A stretch of 64,000 bases of DNA from Acanthosepion pharaonis (taxonomy: Eukaryota; Mollusca; Cephalopoda; Sepiida; Sepiidae). Numbering within the stretch: position 1 is the stretch's first letter; every line of letters starts with the position of its first letter. Shown here piece by piece: positions 33,413-45,096 of the stretch. A program made the position numbers and the translations under genes. The stretch covers positions 1,575,001 through 1,639,000 of the forward strand of contig CAHIKZ030005207.1 in assembly GCA_903632075.3 (NCBI GenBank), in the 5' to 3' direction. A model generated the notes under the pieces. The model did no database searches. It had not been told where the DNA came from and was given only the letters and a program-made list of their open reading frames with translations.

Positions 33413-34528
33413 CGAAGAATGGACTCTGGCTGCAGCTGCGGAAATCGACGTCAATTGCGAGACAATAGTAACAAACCAGATACTGAATAAAATTGTATGG
33501 TAGCCGGATTCTTTCTGGAAGTACAGCAAGTTGTAAAAGTTGAGTGTGAAAATAACAATGTTGGTCAAGAAAGCGAGAGCGATCACTGGACTGAAGCCAG
33601 AGTCCAGTGTCTCAACAAGCTGAATGAGACTTTGGTGCTGGTATCTCAACTGGCCCAGGTCACAGAGTAAGCGGCCTTGGTCTGTGATAGCTTCGGTTAG
33701 ACGGTGGGTCAGTCGGTGGAATTTTTGAGCCAGAAGTGTGCATAGAACAACTAATAAGGACATCGAAGCGCTGTTGATCGCTGTATTGAATGTGAATAAG
33801 GTCATAATAAAATATTTTCCTAAAGAGCTTATCATCTTCTCATCTGAAATCTCTGATTTCTGAATTATTCCTCCGCTATAGTTTCTTCTTTCCTGACAAG
33901 AGAAATTGCAATCATTACCTACATGAAATACTTCAATGTTGGTTAAATTGTTGTTAGGTTTCGTTCTTGGCCAAGTTATTTCTGCAATAATGTTCCCAAT
34001 GTTGGGCTCGACATAAAAGGATAAAAGAAGTCCGAAAAAGTTCACTGAAACATTCAGAAGTAGTACAACCACACCTACAATCACAACACGTTTCTTACAC
34101 CGGTCGAGATCTTCATTAGCAAGGGTCTGGTCCCAACGGACGAAGAATAATTCGAGTGGTCCCTCTCGTCGAAATCCACGCAGAAACAGTAATGGGATAA
34201 GCATTGATTCAAAACATAAAAGACACCACTGAATCTTTCCGAACAAGATACTACCGTATACCTCATCGGTTTGAAAAACAGTCAGGCTGTGAGCGAATGA
34301 CGCAGCGAGAGCAATAAAAACAATAGAACCATACCGTCTCCATGCATTGCTGCAAGGGTTTGAATAGTAAAGGCCCAGGAGTTGGAGACCCGTCAATAGC
34401 GGTTTCAAAGTCTGCTGTAATCCACTGTGGTACCGATTGGCTCGGATTTGTTTTTGGCACCTCTGTCGTAACACTTTGGATTGTTGCAGTCGACGAACCA
34501 TCATGGATTTACGACGTAAGTTTTGCAT
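33413..34528 (-). CDS. Gustatory receptor family (7tm_7) protein, first coding exon
   Basis: This exon encodes 372 residues of a multi-pass membrane protein that is probably a chemosensory (taste-type) ligand-gated channel of the plasma membrane. ATG is at 34528; an in-frame stop lies upstream with no earlier ATG. Six hydrophobic helices are at residues about 67-85, 95-115, 147-172, 239-267, 313-337 and 345-366. The seventh, with the family's C-terminal TY..QF signature, must lie on later exons. Typical features are the N-terminal LLTGLQLLGLYY, KIQW in helix 2, and the helix 4-5 loop DLGQLRY..Q.L...TLD..F. The frame stays open to 33338, but GTAAGT directly after residue 372 (codon TCG) is a good phase-0 donor at the same position as in the gene at 55457, so I end the exon at 33413. 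Another GTAAGT lies further on, near 33358. No downstream exon was located. It is a divergent paralogue of the 55457 gene on the opposite strand. Ligand unknown. Confidence 0.8.
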
Positions 34529-35229
34529 ACTGATTATAGAATTATGTGCAGAGATACATTTGAATATATTACTGTGGTTATTACTCTTGGAGTGAGTTAC
34601 CGTTTCTGTAATTTATCTCTTTTTATGCATCTACATTATATAATATGTATTGTATAATGTTTTACGGGGTTACTGCACATTCTTCTGTGCGTAATGTGGA
34701 GAACAAAGTATACTCTTTTGACCTATGGTGTTTATGTTTTAAGCTTTCAATTAAAGCAGATGCAAAATTTTAAATGATCGGCTTTTTCAATTATTACATT
34801 CAATCTTTCTGTTCTCATGCAGCTTGTATAATAGAAATTATGGCATCTGTTTATTCTCTGTTCTTCGTACTGGCTGTCTCACTGTATGCGTAATCGTTTG
34901 AGTAAATACAAGTTGTGAGGAGAATTTTATAAAGATACATCCAGTCTATAATTGGTTACAAGGACGTCTATTTAATACATAGCAGGCATTTCAGATTTTA
35001 AAAGTATCAAAATGATCGTGAGAGAAATGTCTCTTACTTTCGTTCGAAGTATTTTCCTAGAGGAAAACGTTCTCGTAACCAGTCGCCCTGTAAACCAACC
35101 AAGAAACTGACATTTTTCTGAGTATGATTATTAGTTTTTCTTTCTTATGCGAGTATTCATTCAGTTTGGTTATCACTTTTTACGTATAGTTATTATGACA
35201 ATGTCTCCTTTAAAGAATACTCCAAGTTT
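34529..35229. other. Upstream region of the receptor gene
   Basis: AT-rich. No promoter element can be assigned with confidence. Confidence 0.4.
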
Positions 35230-35890
35230 TAATATAGAATTAACAATGCTGATATTTGAAATAATTTTTGGTGCAGAAATTATACGTGCCATCAATCCGT
35301 TTTGTTTTTAGATATGGAATTAATATTACCTATATACAGTAAAATTTGATGCTGAAATCATACGATCTCATACATCGGTTTTATTATTTAAAAAATGGAA
35401 TTAATGTTGCCGCTATATAACACAATTTTGTCCTGAAATTATACGATGTCGTCCATCTGTTTTATTACTTTAAAAATGGAATTAATATTGCCGCTATACA
35501 ATACAATTTTAGTACTAAAATTATAGGATGCTATGCGTCTTTTTTATTTTTAATATGGAATTAATATTGCAGATATACAAAATAATTTTGGTACTGAAAT
35601 TATACGATATCATACATCAGTTTTATTATTTTTTTTAAAAAATGGAATTAATATTACCGATATACAACATAATTTTGTCTTGAAATTATCCGATATTATA
35701 CATATGTTTTATTATTTTAAAAAATGAAATTAATATTGCCGCTATACAATTTAATTTTGGGACTGAAATTATACGACGCTATTCATTTTTTTAAATTTTT
35801 AATATGGAATTAATATTGCAGATATGCTAAATAATTTTGGTCCTGAAATTATACGAGGCTATGAATTTGTTCAATTTTTTAGGAATCTCA
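35230..35890. repeat. 81-bp tandem repeat, about eight units
   Basis: The block ATGGAATTAATATTGC recurs at 35314, 35395, 35476, 35555, 35642, 35724 and 35804 (spacing 79-87). Each is followed by CGCTATACAA-like and GAAATTATACGA-like blocks. Units are diverged by several bases. The array lies 0.7 kb upstream of the receptor start at 34528. Confidence 0.9.
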
Positions 35891-36414
35891 GATTGCCTAG
35901 ATATAAAATAATCTTTAAAACTAAATCTAAGACATAATACATTTTTTTTTACTAAAATTCATTCAATACAAGGCCTAAGAGCCACTCAAGGTAGAACTTT
36001 ACCGTGTGGAGTTATATTAGCGTAGGATAGCACAAGCATTAGGAATATAGAGCTTAAGTAGACTTTAAAAGGAACCGGAAACCCAATCCTAAACCGGAAA
36101 CAAGCGATAAACTTCTATTCCTTTTTAAAAGGCCGGGGAGAATGTGAACCGTACAATAGGCAAACTTATCTATATTTCTAATATGAATGTTAGAGATATA
36201 TAAGATGTTTTTAAATAAAATTTCACTATATAATGCTTTATTTTAATATGGATATATTGATATATAAAATAAACATTTACTTGAACAAAACTAAAAAAAC
36301 AATCCTAAAAGAAAATTACATTATTTTGTTACAGTAATCGTCGATAAATACATTACAAATTAAATGGGATCGAACATTTTAACAGCAAACAATTAATATG
36401 TGAGCACAAACAAT
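35891..36414. other. No gene seen
   Basis: AT-rich; no supported feature. Confidence 0.45.
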
Positions 36415-36575
36415 TCTCGACTCGATCACCGAAGTTAAGCACTGCCGAGTACTTAGATGAGGGGCCGCTCGCGGACACCGGGTACTGAAAGCATTCTCCT
36501 GCTATCCGAAATATGGTTTGGCTTTAAATAACCCACAGAGGGTTGATAAGATGTAAAAAATCAATCAGTCTATTG
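36415..36575 (+). repeat. 5S-headed SINE, short copy
   Basis: CGATCACCGAAGTTAAGCAC then GAGTACTTAGATGAGG and GACACCGGGTACTG correspond to the middle and end of 5S rRNA. The tRNA-like part is missing. The tail TTTGGCTTTAAATAACCC, AGAGGGTTGATAAG is at about 36520-36555. Confidence 0.75.
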
Positions 36576-38319
36576 TATCGCTATGATTTATTTTGATAAA
36601 TTTATTGTTTCATTTATCGCTATTATTATTCCGATTAATATTATTTTTCATCGTAATAATAATGTTTTGGTTCGAAAAAAATTATTTATCGGAACTTGCT
36701 TTTTAAGTCTACATTGGTATACTCAATTAAAGAAATTGTGGAGATCCATGACCGCCAAGCCTCCTGAAGGAGAATGTTTAAAGGAATTTTGTTTATTTCG
36801 ATTCAAATAACCTATCAGTGTCTATCGCTACAACAAAGAATTTTCTCAAAAAGGTCTTTTCTCTCTTTGATAATTAATAAAGTTCAGAACCATAATATAG
36901 ACTTGAAGAAATCGACTATTTTAATTTTTACCATTTTCTGAGAGATCACACTCAATTGTACCAAATAAAAGTGCCGTCTGGAAGAGTTATGCCGACGATG
37001 GAAATTTTTCAACTTACAAAATAAGCATGTCGGTTTCAAAGAAATAATTTAATGATACCGTGATTTTGATACACAAAAGTACGTATAGAAAATTATGAGT
37101 GCAACTTTCGAAAATTATGGAAAATACTTGTTTAATATAAAATTTAGTGCTATATTATAACGTTATTTACTAAGTTTTCATGCTATTTCATATTAATATT
37201 AATAATTATTACCATTAATATTTATATCATTATCATTGGTAATTTATTATTATTTAAACATTATTAAATTATATTATTATTATTAACGTCAGATTATTTT
37301 CACTTTATTAACTGATAATTATTTAATGCTATTTTATATTATTATATTTACTAAACTGAGTTTCACATAGAATCTTTTATTCATTTACTGTAAAGAGTCG
37401 CAAGCGTTGTTGCACATTGGAAAATTTGTAAAAATCGTATTCATATAACGTTGTCGTCTCTAGCGTTGATGGTGAATGTAAAACAATTCATATTTGTATA
37501 CAACGCAAAGTATCGACAGAAAATTCTGTTAAAGACATTCTGCCGAAAAAACGTGCATAAATTCGAAGTCTTTTTTTAATCTTAAAATTAAAGCTAGCAA
37601 AATAACATTCAAGCAAACCAAGGAAAATCTGATAAGATTAATGATCAAATGTTAAAGGAAAATACAAAATGTCTGTTGTTAGATAAGAAACAATTCCCAT
37701 TTATGTAAATAGTTTTAAAAGGTACTTTTTTATTCTATAATATACTAATATATTTTTCTGATACTATTATGATTACCTTGAATCTAATCCAATATTTGTG
37801 CAGTGTTTAATTTAATTCCCAAGTAGCATAGACGTGAACTATTGAATATATTATTGAGGCATTGCCAACAGGAGATGGCTGATAAGTACAATAATCAAAT
37901 GTGGTTAAAATAGAAATAATTGTCCAAATATATCAACGCACAATTTCAAATTTTTTTTTTATCCGTAAAATACGACAGAAAAATGATATCGATAACGAAA
38001 TATACTCAGAAATATCCGGTGTTGACATTTTAGGAACTTTTTTTTTGTAATTCCATAATTTTTACTGTTGAAAAGTCTGTTTTAACATTGTTCCGTTGGC
38101 CTGGATTAAAGTAGCTGAATAAAAACGATAAAGTGCTTCTGCAAAAAGAATGAAGGCCAGAAAAAAATTAGTTTTTCCGTTCAAAGAAGAAGATTGTTAC
38201 TGTCGTCCATCTGAAAAATGTTTTTTCCAATTAAAGGTCGAGGCGGTTTATAATCCATTTGCAAAGTCAACATCTCTTTTTATTATTCGCTTATCTGTCT
38301 TCGATTTTTTTTATCGTTT
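36576..38319. other. No gene seen
   Basis: AT-rich; an ATT/TAA-rich stretch lies at 37180-37350. GTGGAGATCCATGACCGCC at 36738 is a lone piece of the long SINE body. Confidence 0.45.
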
Positions 38320-38925
38320 CATTCCAAGCAAGACGATAATGCCATTAGGACGCAACTGATTACTGGCAGTGAAAGACAGTGAGAAGTCTTTAATGAGAAG
38401 AAAGGACAATAAAAGAGCAGTTTTAAAGGAGAAGATGGCGACTGGCATTGCATTAATACATTTGAAGATTGTTCGTGGCATGGAAGCAACAAATCGGAAC
38501 AAAGTTCCATAGACGAGAAGTGCAAAAAAAGAAACTCTTAGAATAGAACATACGGTTGTTTGTTCAACAGTAAACGGTGAGACCTGGTTGCCAATTTTAG
38601 AGCACGCTGAAATTGATGCAATCGAGTGACCAAAGAGGAAAGCTCATCAGAACAATTACCAGGAAAATATTTGTTGAAAAGACGGAGGGCAGCCACGTCA
38701 CGTCGATGAGAAAGTAACTGAAACCGAGACACCAGGTGAGGATCGATTACATTACAGACTCTTCTTTGAATTTTGTCAAGAGTCTCGATATATATAATAG
38801 GAGCACCAAACCAGATGTGGCATTAGTATTCAATGGACGGACGAATGGTAGATTTATAAAACTGCAAAATAGACTCTGACAAGAAAAACTGTCTGGCACG
38901 ATACGGTGAATCAAATCTACCGACT
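38320..38925 (-). pseudogene. CR1/Jockey-like LINE, RT C-terminal part
   Basis: The minus strand reads FYKSTIRPSIEY, CHIWFGAP, ETLDKIQRRVCN, then FQLLSHRRDVAALRLFNKYF, SSLVTRLHQFQRALKLATRS and later KCINAMPVAI. This is the thumb/C-terminal region of a non-LTR reverse transcriptase and the most complete such copy in the first 60 kb. It is 5' truncated and has frame breaks near 38530 and 38740. Confidence 0.8.
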
Positions 38926-40699
38926 TCATTTATATCCACATTGGTATGATTTAGGATTATTAATATTATTATTATTATTATTTACATATGAAATCAAATA
39001 TATTCTCTCTTGTCTTGTACTCTATCAATGTTTTAAAGGTTGCTATAGTTTATCTGAACCAATATTCACCTTCAGCCTTCTTTGGCAAACATATCAGGCG
39101 TTTTTGTATTTTATCTCTGTTGTTCTCTCTATAAATTTTCATTTCTTGCTTTCTTTTCTCTTAATCTGTTGTCGGGTTAGACACTCCACTTATTTTTCAC
39201 ATAAATTTTCAGTCATATTAGTGATAGCTTTTTATTTACAACACTGTTCTCAATTTCCCTACATGTTATTATCTTATACTTTTTCCTTGTGTCTCTTTAT
39301 CAAATAAGCTTAACTGTAGTCATAAATATTTCTCTGTTCATACATTTTAGTCTACGATCAGCATTTGGCCACGCGTAACAGCTATCTTCAATAAGCCTTT
39401 TTTCCCCTTTACTATCTTTCTCTCATCCATTTTTTTTTTTATTTACCTTTCACTCGTAAATAATTAAAAAAAATTCTCTCTGGCTCTCCGACACATAATG
39501 GATAGATAATGAAGAAAAAGCATTAGATCTGATCACCTGTTTGAAGGACACAAGAATATTATTGTCGCTAAGCGTCCTTACAGAAAACAAGAACATTAAT
39601 AATTGTAACCAATGAAAAGAAAAAAAACTGACCAGGATTTTCGCCTACCTTTTTATTGTTAATTACACTTATAGAACTGATGAGTCTGTTAATGTGTCTC
39701 AAGTGTCCGGCTTTCAAATATTTTATTAATGCCAAATAAGAAAACTTGATTCACTATTCTTCCATTTTTTTTTATGTATCATGCCCCTTCAGAGCGTGGA
39801 GCGATTATGGCTCTCTACAACTTCCTATCATTTGTAGCTCACATGTTTGTCTCTTTACTATCCTTCCCTGTCTCTGTTCTAACATCCGTTTATACAGTGA
39901 CGTTAGGTAGATTATTCAGTGTTTGTCTTTGCCTCTCTTGCTTTCAATTTAACCTGTGAGTCACCCATATAGGTACTGACCAAACTCAACAATGCTTGGT
40001 GATCGTACAGGAACCGGTTCCTGGATTTAAACTGGAAATATGAAAGGTGAGGAAGAGAATGTCGAATTTATTACCGAACAATTAAATATCAGCAAAGTCA
40101 GATTACTTAAAGTGGTATTAACGAAAACCGCATTTGATGTTGAACCATTCGAGGTCAAAGTTGAAGAAAAAGCAAGAAGCCTTAAGTGAGAATATTTCTG
40201 CGCAGCTGAAGTATTGGAAATTGATAAGTTATCTAAATAAGCATCAATTTTCGATTGACATTTTAAAATGCCCCCTCCTATATCACTTATCTTTTTCATC
40301 ATATCAAAGTACGTGAAAATATTCAATGACTATTTATCAAGTTAGTTATAAGATGAAATTGAGAGAAGTTGATTTTTTAAATAGTGTTTCGGCAGTCATA
40401 TAAATGGGATAAGATCGGCCTGCCTACCTGCTTTAAATTAGCCATCAATATCCAAGCTTTTGGGGGTTTGCAAATCGGCTTCTAACACCAGTGGGAAATC
40501 TCTGTAACTAACAGCAAGAGTAGATAGAAATTTGAAAAGGAAGACTGTATTACATCAGTCTCCTCAACAGAAATGTTGTCTGCTTAGAAAATTAGCATTC
40601 AAAATCCTTATTTCAGAAAAATGTCTGGGCCATAGCACTTCTCTGTGATACTAGTAGAAAATACGAAATCTCTACGGAATTTATTTAACCATTTAATAT
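38926..40699. other. No confident gene
   Basis: AT-rich. A plus-strand frame at 38906-39307 (133 codons) is a low-complexity hydrophobic product. At 40039-40191 an ATG-started frame of 50 codons is rich in Glu and Lys (MKGEEENVEFITEQLNISKV...), unlike the local background, but I cannot connect it to a family or to exons. Confidence 0.35.
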
Positions 40700-40714
40700 T
40701 AACAAAAACGTAGC

Positions 40715-41083
40715 CTACCTCGGGCAATTAGTTCTATTTAAAGTACCTTCATGGGACCTCACACTTTTGTCCCAGCACTCTTCAATTTTCAAAACAGTTT
40801 CGGGATCGAGATAAATAAAATCACCGCGTGGTTTGAACCTCGCCATGGTCGATTTCTCAGTTTTAGATAGTCGAGGAGACGATCCCAGGGTACGGCACCA
40901 ATTGGAAGTGCTTGAAAGCCATAACATTAATTTATTGAAATTGGGTAAATTGATTGTGTTAGTACAGAGCCATAATTCATTGTGACAGTTTTTAAGCCTA
41001 CTGCCCTTGTTCAAACTGGTGATTACGCCAGATTGTGCGTCCCCCCCCCCTAGAAACTGTAACTTGATTGTAGTAAAAATCAA
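40715..41083 (-). other. Unrecognised open frame of 122 codons
   Basis: The minus-strand frame is less AT-rich than its surroundings and includes STMARFKPRGDFIYLDPETV and KIEECWDKSVRSHEG. It ends just before GAGGTAGGC, which could be a splice donor, and an ACAG possible acceptor precedes the poly-G run near 41041. No family is recognised. It could be an exon or a transposon fragment; a chance frame is also possible. Confidence 0.25.
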
Positions 41084-41259
41084 AGGTTAACTCTGTGGGT
41101 GTTGAAGAAATATAGATATGCCTGGGCAGACGTCTGCGATATGGAGTAGCTAGCCACCCTAGCAGACAGACTTATTCGTATATGACCGGCTAGCCGTTCA
41201 TTGTAATTTTTTTTTTTTCAAGTTCAATGTTAATTCTTTATTAGAATGTATCTCGGGAG

Positions 41260-41480
41260 ACGATAGGATATGCTGGTAGAGTTAGACTGAGCTCTCTAAT
41301 CTGTGGTGGCAACCAACGTAAAAGAATGACTCTGAAATAAAAACAATAAAAGAGGCAACGGGAAACTACTCCACTATCTTTCCCAATAAATTATTAAAAT
41401 TCGCAGATTATTTTAATAAAGGAATGTGTGGAGAGCAGTTATCGCCGCCATCTTGAAGGACACATCGCTTAAAAAATCTA
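41260..41480 (+). repeat. Long-form SINE body fragment
   Basis: GAGCTCTCTAATCTGTGGTG with GGCAACCAACG, then AGGCAACGGGAAACTACTCC and ATGTGTGGAGAGCAGTTATC. It has the same block order as 26460-26690 but lacks the tRNA head. Confidence 0.6.
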
Positions 41481-41814
41481 GAGACAGGATCAAACTAAAT
41501 TGACTCTCCCTAACAAGGATAAACAATTTAATAATACAAGAAAGACCAATGAAAATTTCAAGATTTCTTATTCGAATTTTCTGATGAATCTTAATTCTTA
41601 AGTTAATGATTGAATAAGTACCTTGTGAGTTCCACAACATGAAAACACCCGTGGAATTTCCTCTGTTAAATATTTGGACTTAACAACTTTAACAAATTAA
41701 TACAATAACAATCAAAGCTATAAATGCAAGTCATTATTTAAAGAGGTAAGAGGGTACAAATGAAAAGATCTGAAACTATGTTTTCCATTTCACAAAAGCA
41801 ATATCTGTCTATAT

Positions 41815-42070
41815 CTCTGAGATGAGGTATTATGATTATTTACATTATTTGGACTGTTATCCTCATCTGCATTGCCATATTCACAACGTTTTGGTCGTTC
41901 TAAGCTCCGGCCTTCGTCAGGTGATTGGAATTTCGGACCGAGCCCTTTATTTCGTCCGCCAGGACAGATTGTTCTAGTTCCACGTGTCGTGCCTCTTCCG
42001 GATATCTCAGTTATTTCCTTTTAACTCTGCAAGTTTTTATTCACCACTGATGTACCCTGGTACTGAACTC
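41815..42070 (-). repeat. Hammerhead-like-tailed SINE, partial
   Basis: Minus strand: GGAACTAGAACAATCTGTCC, then CACCTGACGAAGGCCGGAGC and CCAAAACGTTGTGAATATGG, then the GAGGATAACAGTCC end. GAAAC has become AAAAC. Same family as 14230-14705; the tRNA head is lost. Confidence 0.6.
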
Positions 42071-42944
42071 TCCAATGCAGACGATAAACACATGGAAGTG
42101 TTATCGCCTCATCTATTTTCCCTTTCTTTGTCACTGAAACCAAACAGCGTTTCTTTTCCGTTTTTGCTTGCAACCAAAACAGAATAATCGATTATTAATG
42201 AGTTATTGGTGGGGCGTGGCGTACGTGCTAACTAAAAAATAAGGTGTATTATAATGTGATTCTATTACCAGTTTACACATTCCGTCAAAAATGACGTAAC
42301 CTAGGTAAGATTACTGAATAGAATAATCACACGAAGGTTGGTAATGAACGATAATACTTAGGACAAGAACAGTACATTTAAGATTCGCCAGCAGCGCGCA
42401 GAAGTAGTAGTCAACTGAATTCCACAATAAATCTCCAACTGCAGGATATCTACCAACCGCCCCACGCGAATCTGAGCCAGTAGGCTCGGCGAAAAATTCC
42501 CCGTAGACCCCATATAAAATGGGGTCGGGTAGGTGTTTCCCGAGACGAGATTCTGCCTTTCGACATAGCATTGTCTGGGGATCTTCTCTGTCCGAAGGTA
42601 GAGAGTTTGACCAGCACCGCTGGAGACGATTCTCCAATTGCAGACCAACATGCAGTCTGTCCTGGGTATGACGATAAACTGCATCGAGCAGCAAGACCTC
42701 TGATCAGAAGGCTTTGAGGATCGTGGAACCACCTCTTAGTTGCTGTTGTTTCCGGGTCCACCCTGACCCGAGGTGGTAGCACCCGTTAGGGTCCCAGCTA
42801 TGGGTAAATAGTTTCCCCCTCCCTTGATCTGGAATCAGAATACTAGGAAAGTGTAAGAATGGGTTTTTGTAATAATAATACCATCAACAAAAATTGTAGT
42901 ATATAAAGTGCACATTCACAAAACCTGATTTCAAAAAACTAAAA

Positions 42945-42997
42945 TTTCCCCTAAATGGGGACACTCGTTTGCCGTAGGTGGCCCCATTTAGGGGAAA
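42945..42997. repeat. 16-bp perfect inverted repeat in the LINE 5' region
   Basis: TTTCCCCTAAATGGGG (42945-42960) and CCCCATTTAGGGGAAA (42982-42997) are exact reverse complements with a 21-base loop. Confidence 0.9.
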
Positions 42998-43450
42998 ATC
43001 TGGTGACTGAGTGACTCTTGATCTGGTTTAAAATGACCAGGAGTTTTCATAAGACGTCACTTCGGTCCCTACCTGGGATAGACGGGCGGATGGAATAGCC
43101 CAATCCATTCCAATCGGCTAAACACATAGTGGCAAGGGCTAGTTGGGATGATAGATAATGGGTCTGACAGGGCCACGAAACCTTACACCATACTATACTT
43201 GAGTAGATATGGTGGGGGAGTGCAGGTGCTCGTATCCACTCTCATCACTATGCTGTCTGTGTAGCCCTGGTGGATTAGGGCGAATGGGATTAGTCCCCCC
43301 CCTGATAGCGTCCCTCAAGAAGGAACTCCGATGTGGGCGGTGAGCACAGTCAGCGAATACAAAAATTAAAATGATATGGCTACCTCTTATAAGTGAACTA
43401 AGAGACAATATGAGAATTCTGAAAGCAAAAATGAAATAGAAAAAAAATCA

Positions 43451-44998
43451 AATTTCCAACTTTCATTGTTGTAGAATCAGTAGAGGGTGATATATCAAAA
43501 GTGTCTCCTTTCGTGTTGCAAACGGTTATTTCAGACATGATCAAACCACAATCTGTTAAAAAAAATAAAGAAAAATAATACTCTATTAATTCAAGTGATA
43601 TCCAAAATAGATGCAGAGAAATTGCTAAAAATCAAGCAAATTGAGAATAAAGTTAAGGCCTACCCCCATCAATTCCTTAATTCATCAAAAGGAGTAATAA
43701 AATGCCCAGAACTGTCACTTTGTTTATCAGAAGAAATTGAAAATGATGACACCCTAAAAAAGCAAGGAGTAACGGAGGTAAAAAGAATGCAAGTAAAAAG
43801 AAATGACAGAGTAATAAACACCAACACATATATTTTGACATTCGACAAACCGACTCTACCAAAAGAAATAAAGATAAGATACACAATAGCCAAGGTAGAG
43901 CCATACATTCCTAATCCCCGTAGATGTTATAAATGTCATAAATTTGGTCATCTTCAGAATGTTTGTACAAGAACATCAGTCTGTTGAAGATGTGGGGAAC
44001 CGGAAACTAAGCATGATGGATCACCTTGTGAAAGGTCTCCTTTATGTCTAAACTGTAAAAAAAACATTCGGCACACTCCAAAGAGTGTAACATTTGGAAA
44101 AAAGAAAAGGAAATAATTAGAAGAAAATATACGCAAAATATCTCATTCCAAGACGCCAGGAAACAGGTTGAATCTAATCCACTTCAAGCATCATATGCAA
44201 ATATCACTAAAATATAAAATCAACAAAAAGTCATCCAAGAAAACTGCATTAAGAAGCCAAGATCTTATAACTCTTATTAACGAATTAAAAAGTTTAGTAG
44301 AACTACTAAAATGTAGTATATCACTCATAAATCTAACGGCCATAGACAAAAAAATCCTGTCCCGTCAACCTCAAACAAAAAAGTTTCTACATGTACAAAA
44401 CGATTAAATCCGAAAATTCCAAACCAAAGTAAAAAAAAAATCCAAGAAATAGAAACCTCTAAATATTCTCAAGAGAATCAAAAGGTACATAAAAAATAAC
44501 TCCACTTTTAGTGAAGAATTAAGAGAAATGGACATAGAGGAACAAAACTTTAGCCCATCACAAACAAGAGAACAGTCATCATCTATACAAAGATCATTAA
44601 AATGACCTAATGGAGAAAAAAAACCTATGCCATCAACCGCAAACAAAAATGACTCTACATCTACAAAACTATTAAACTCGAAAAATCCGAACGAAAAAAA
44701 ATCCAAGAAATAGAAACATCGAAACATTATCAAGAAAATGAAAAGATACAAAAAAATTAGCGAAACGGTTATTGTAGAACCAAGGAAAATGGACATAGAG
44801 GAACAAATCTCTAACCCATCACAAACAAGGAAAAGATCATCTAGACAAAGTTCATTAAAAGAACCGAATGGTAAAACTAAGGCAGCAAAATCAAACAAGA
44901 AAGTAGAAACAGATGAAGTTCAAAGAACAAAATATAACAAGAAACAAAATGCTAATAGTCTGAAGTATATAGAAATGATGGACACTTCACCCATATAA
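43451..44998 (+). pseudogene. LINE ORF1 (gag-like, zinc knuckles), broken
   Basis: ORF1 would be an RNA-binding chaperone of the retrotransposon. In order: FPTFIVVESVEGDISKVSPF (43451 on, one frame), then from 43595 KIDAEKLLKIKQIENKVKAY, LNSSKGVIKCPELS, KRNDRVINTNTYILTFDKP, and the CCHC knuckle RCYKCHKFGHLQNVC ending at about 43972. A stop at 43985 interrupts a second knuckle (CGEPETKHDGSPC) and a third (CLNCKK). SFQDARKQVESNPLQASYAN at about 44143 is the conserved post-knuckle block. The C-terminal tail to 44998 is Lys/Glu/Ser-rich and contains a ~265-bp tandem duplication. At least one frameshift and several stops make it non-functional. Confidence 0.75.
44363..44900 (+). repeat. ~265-bp tandem duplication in ORF1
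   Basis: GTCAACCTCAAACAAAAAAG at 44364 matches ATCAACCGCAAACAAAAATG at 44632, and ATGGACATAGAGGAACAAA occurs at 44528 and 44789. Spacing is 261-268. Confidence 0.85.
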
Positions 44999-45049
44999 AA
45001 AACAAAAATTGGACATGTAAAATTTATAATTCATAATACATAATCAAGA

Positions 45050-45096
45050 TGCAAAACCTTATTCTATGGAATTGTAACTGAGGTCAAAACACTATG
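45050..45096 (+). pseudogene. Start of LINE ORF2, truncated by internal deletion
   Basis: ATG followed by QNLILWNCN matches the first residues of the APE endonuclease of I/Jockey-type ORF2 (usually ILQWNCRG). A stop follows at once, and the sequence continues directly into the 3' UTR, so endonuclease and reverse transcriptase are deleted. Confidence 0.55.

Noticed and set aside
38906..39307. 133-codon hydrophobic plus-strand frame
   Set aside because: T-rich composition explains the membrane-like product; no receptor motif such as KIQW or TLD and no splice context.
44404..44898. 164-codon minus-strand open frame
   Set aside because: Antisense of the ORF1 tail duplication; hydrophobic repeats mirror the Lys/Glu codons on the other strand.
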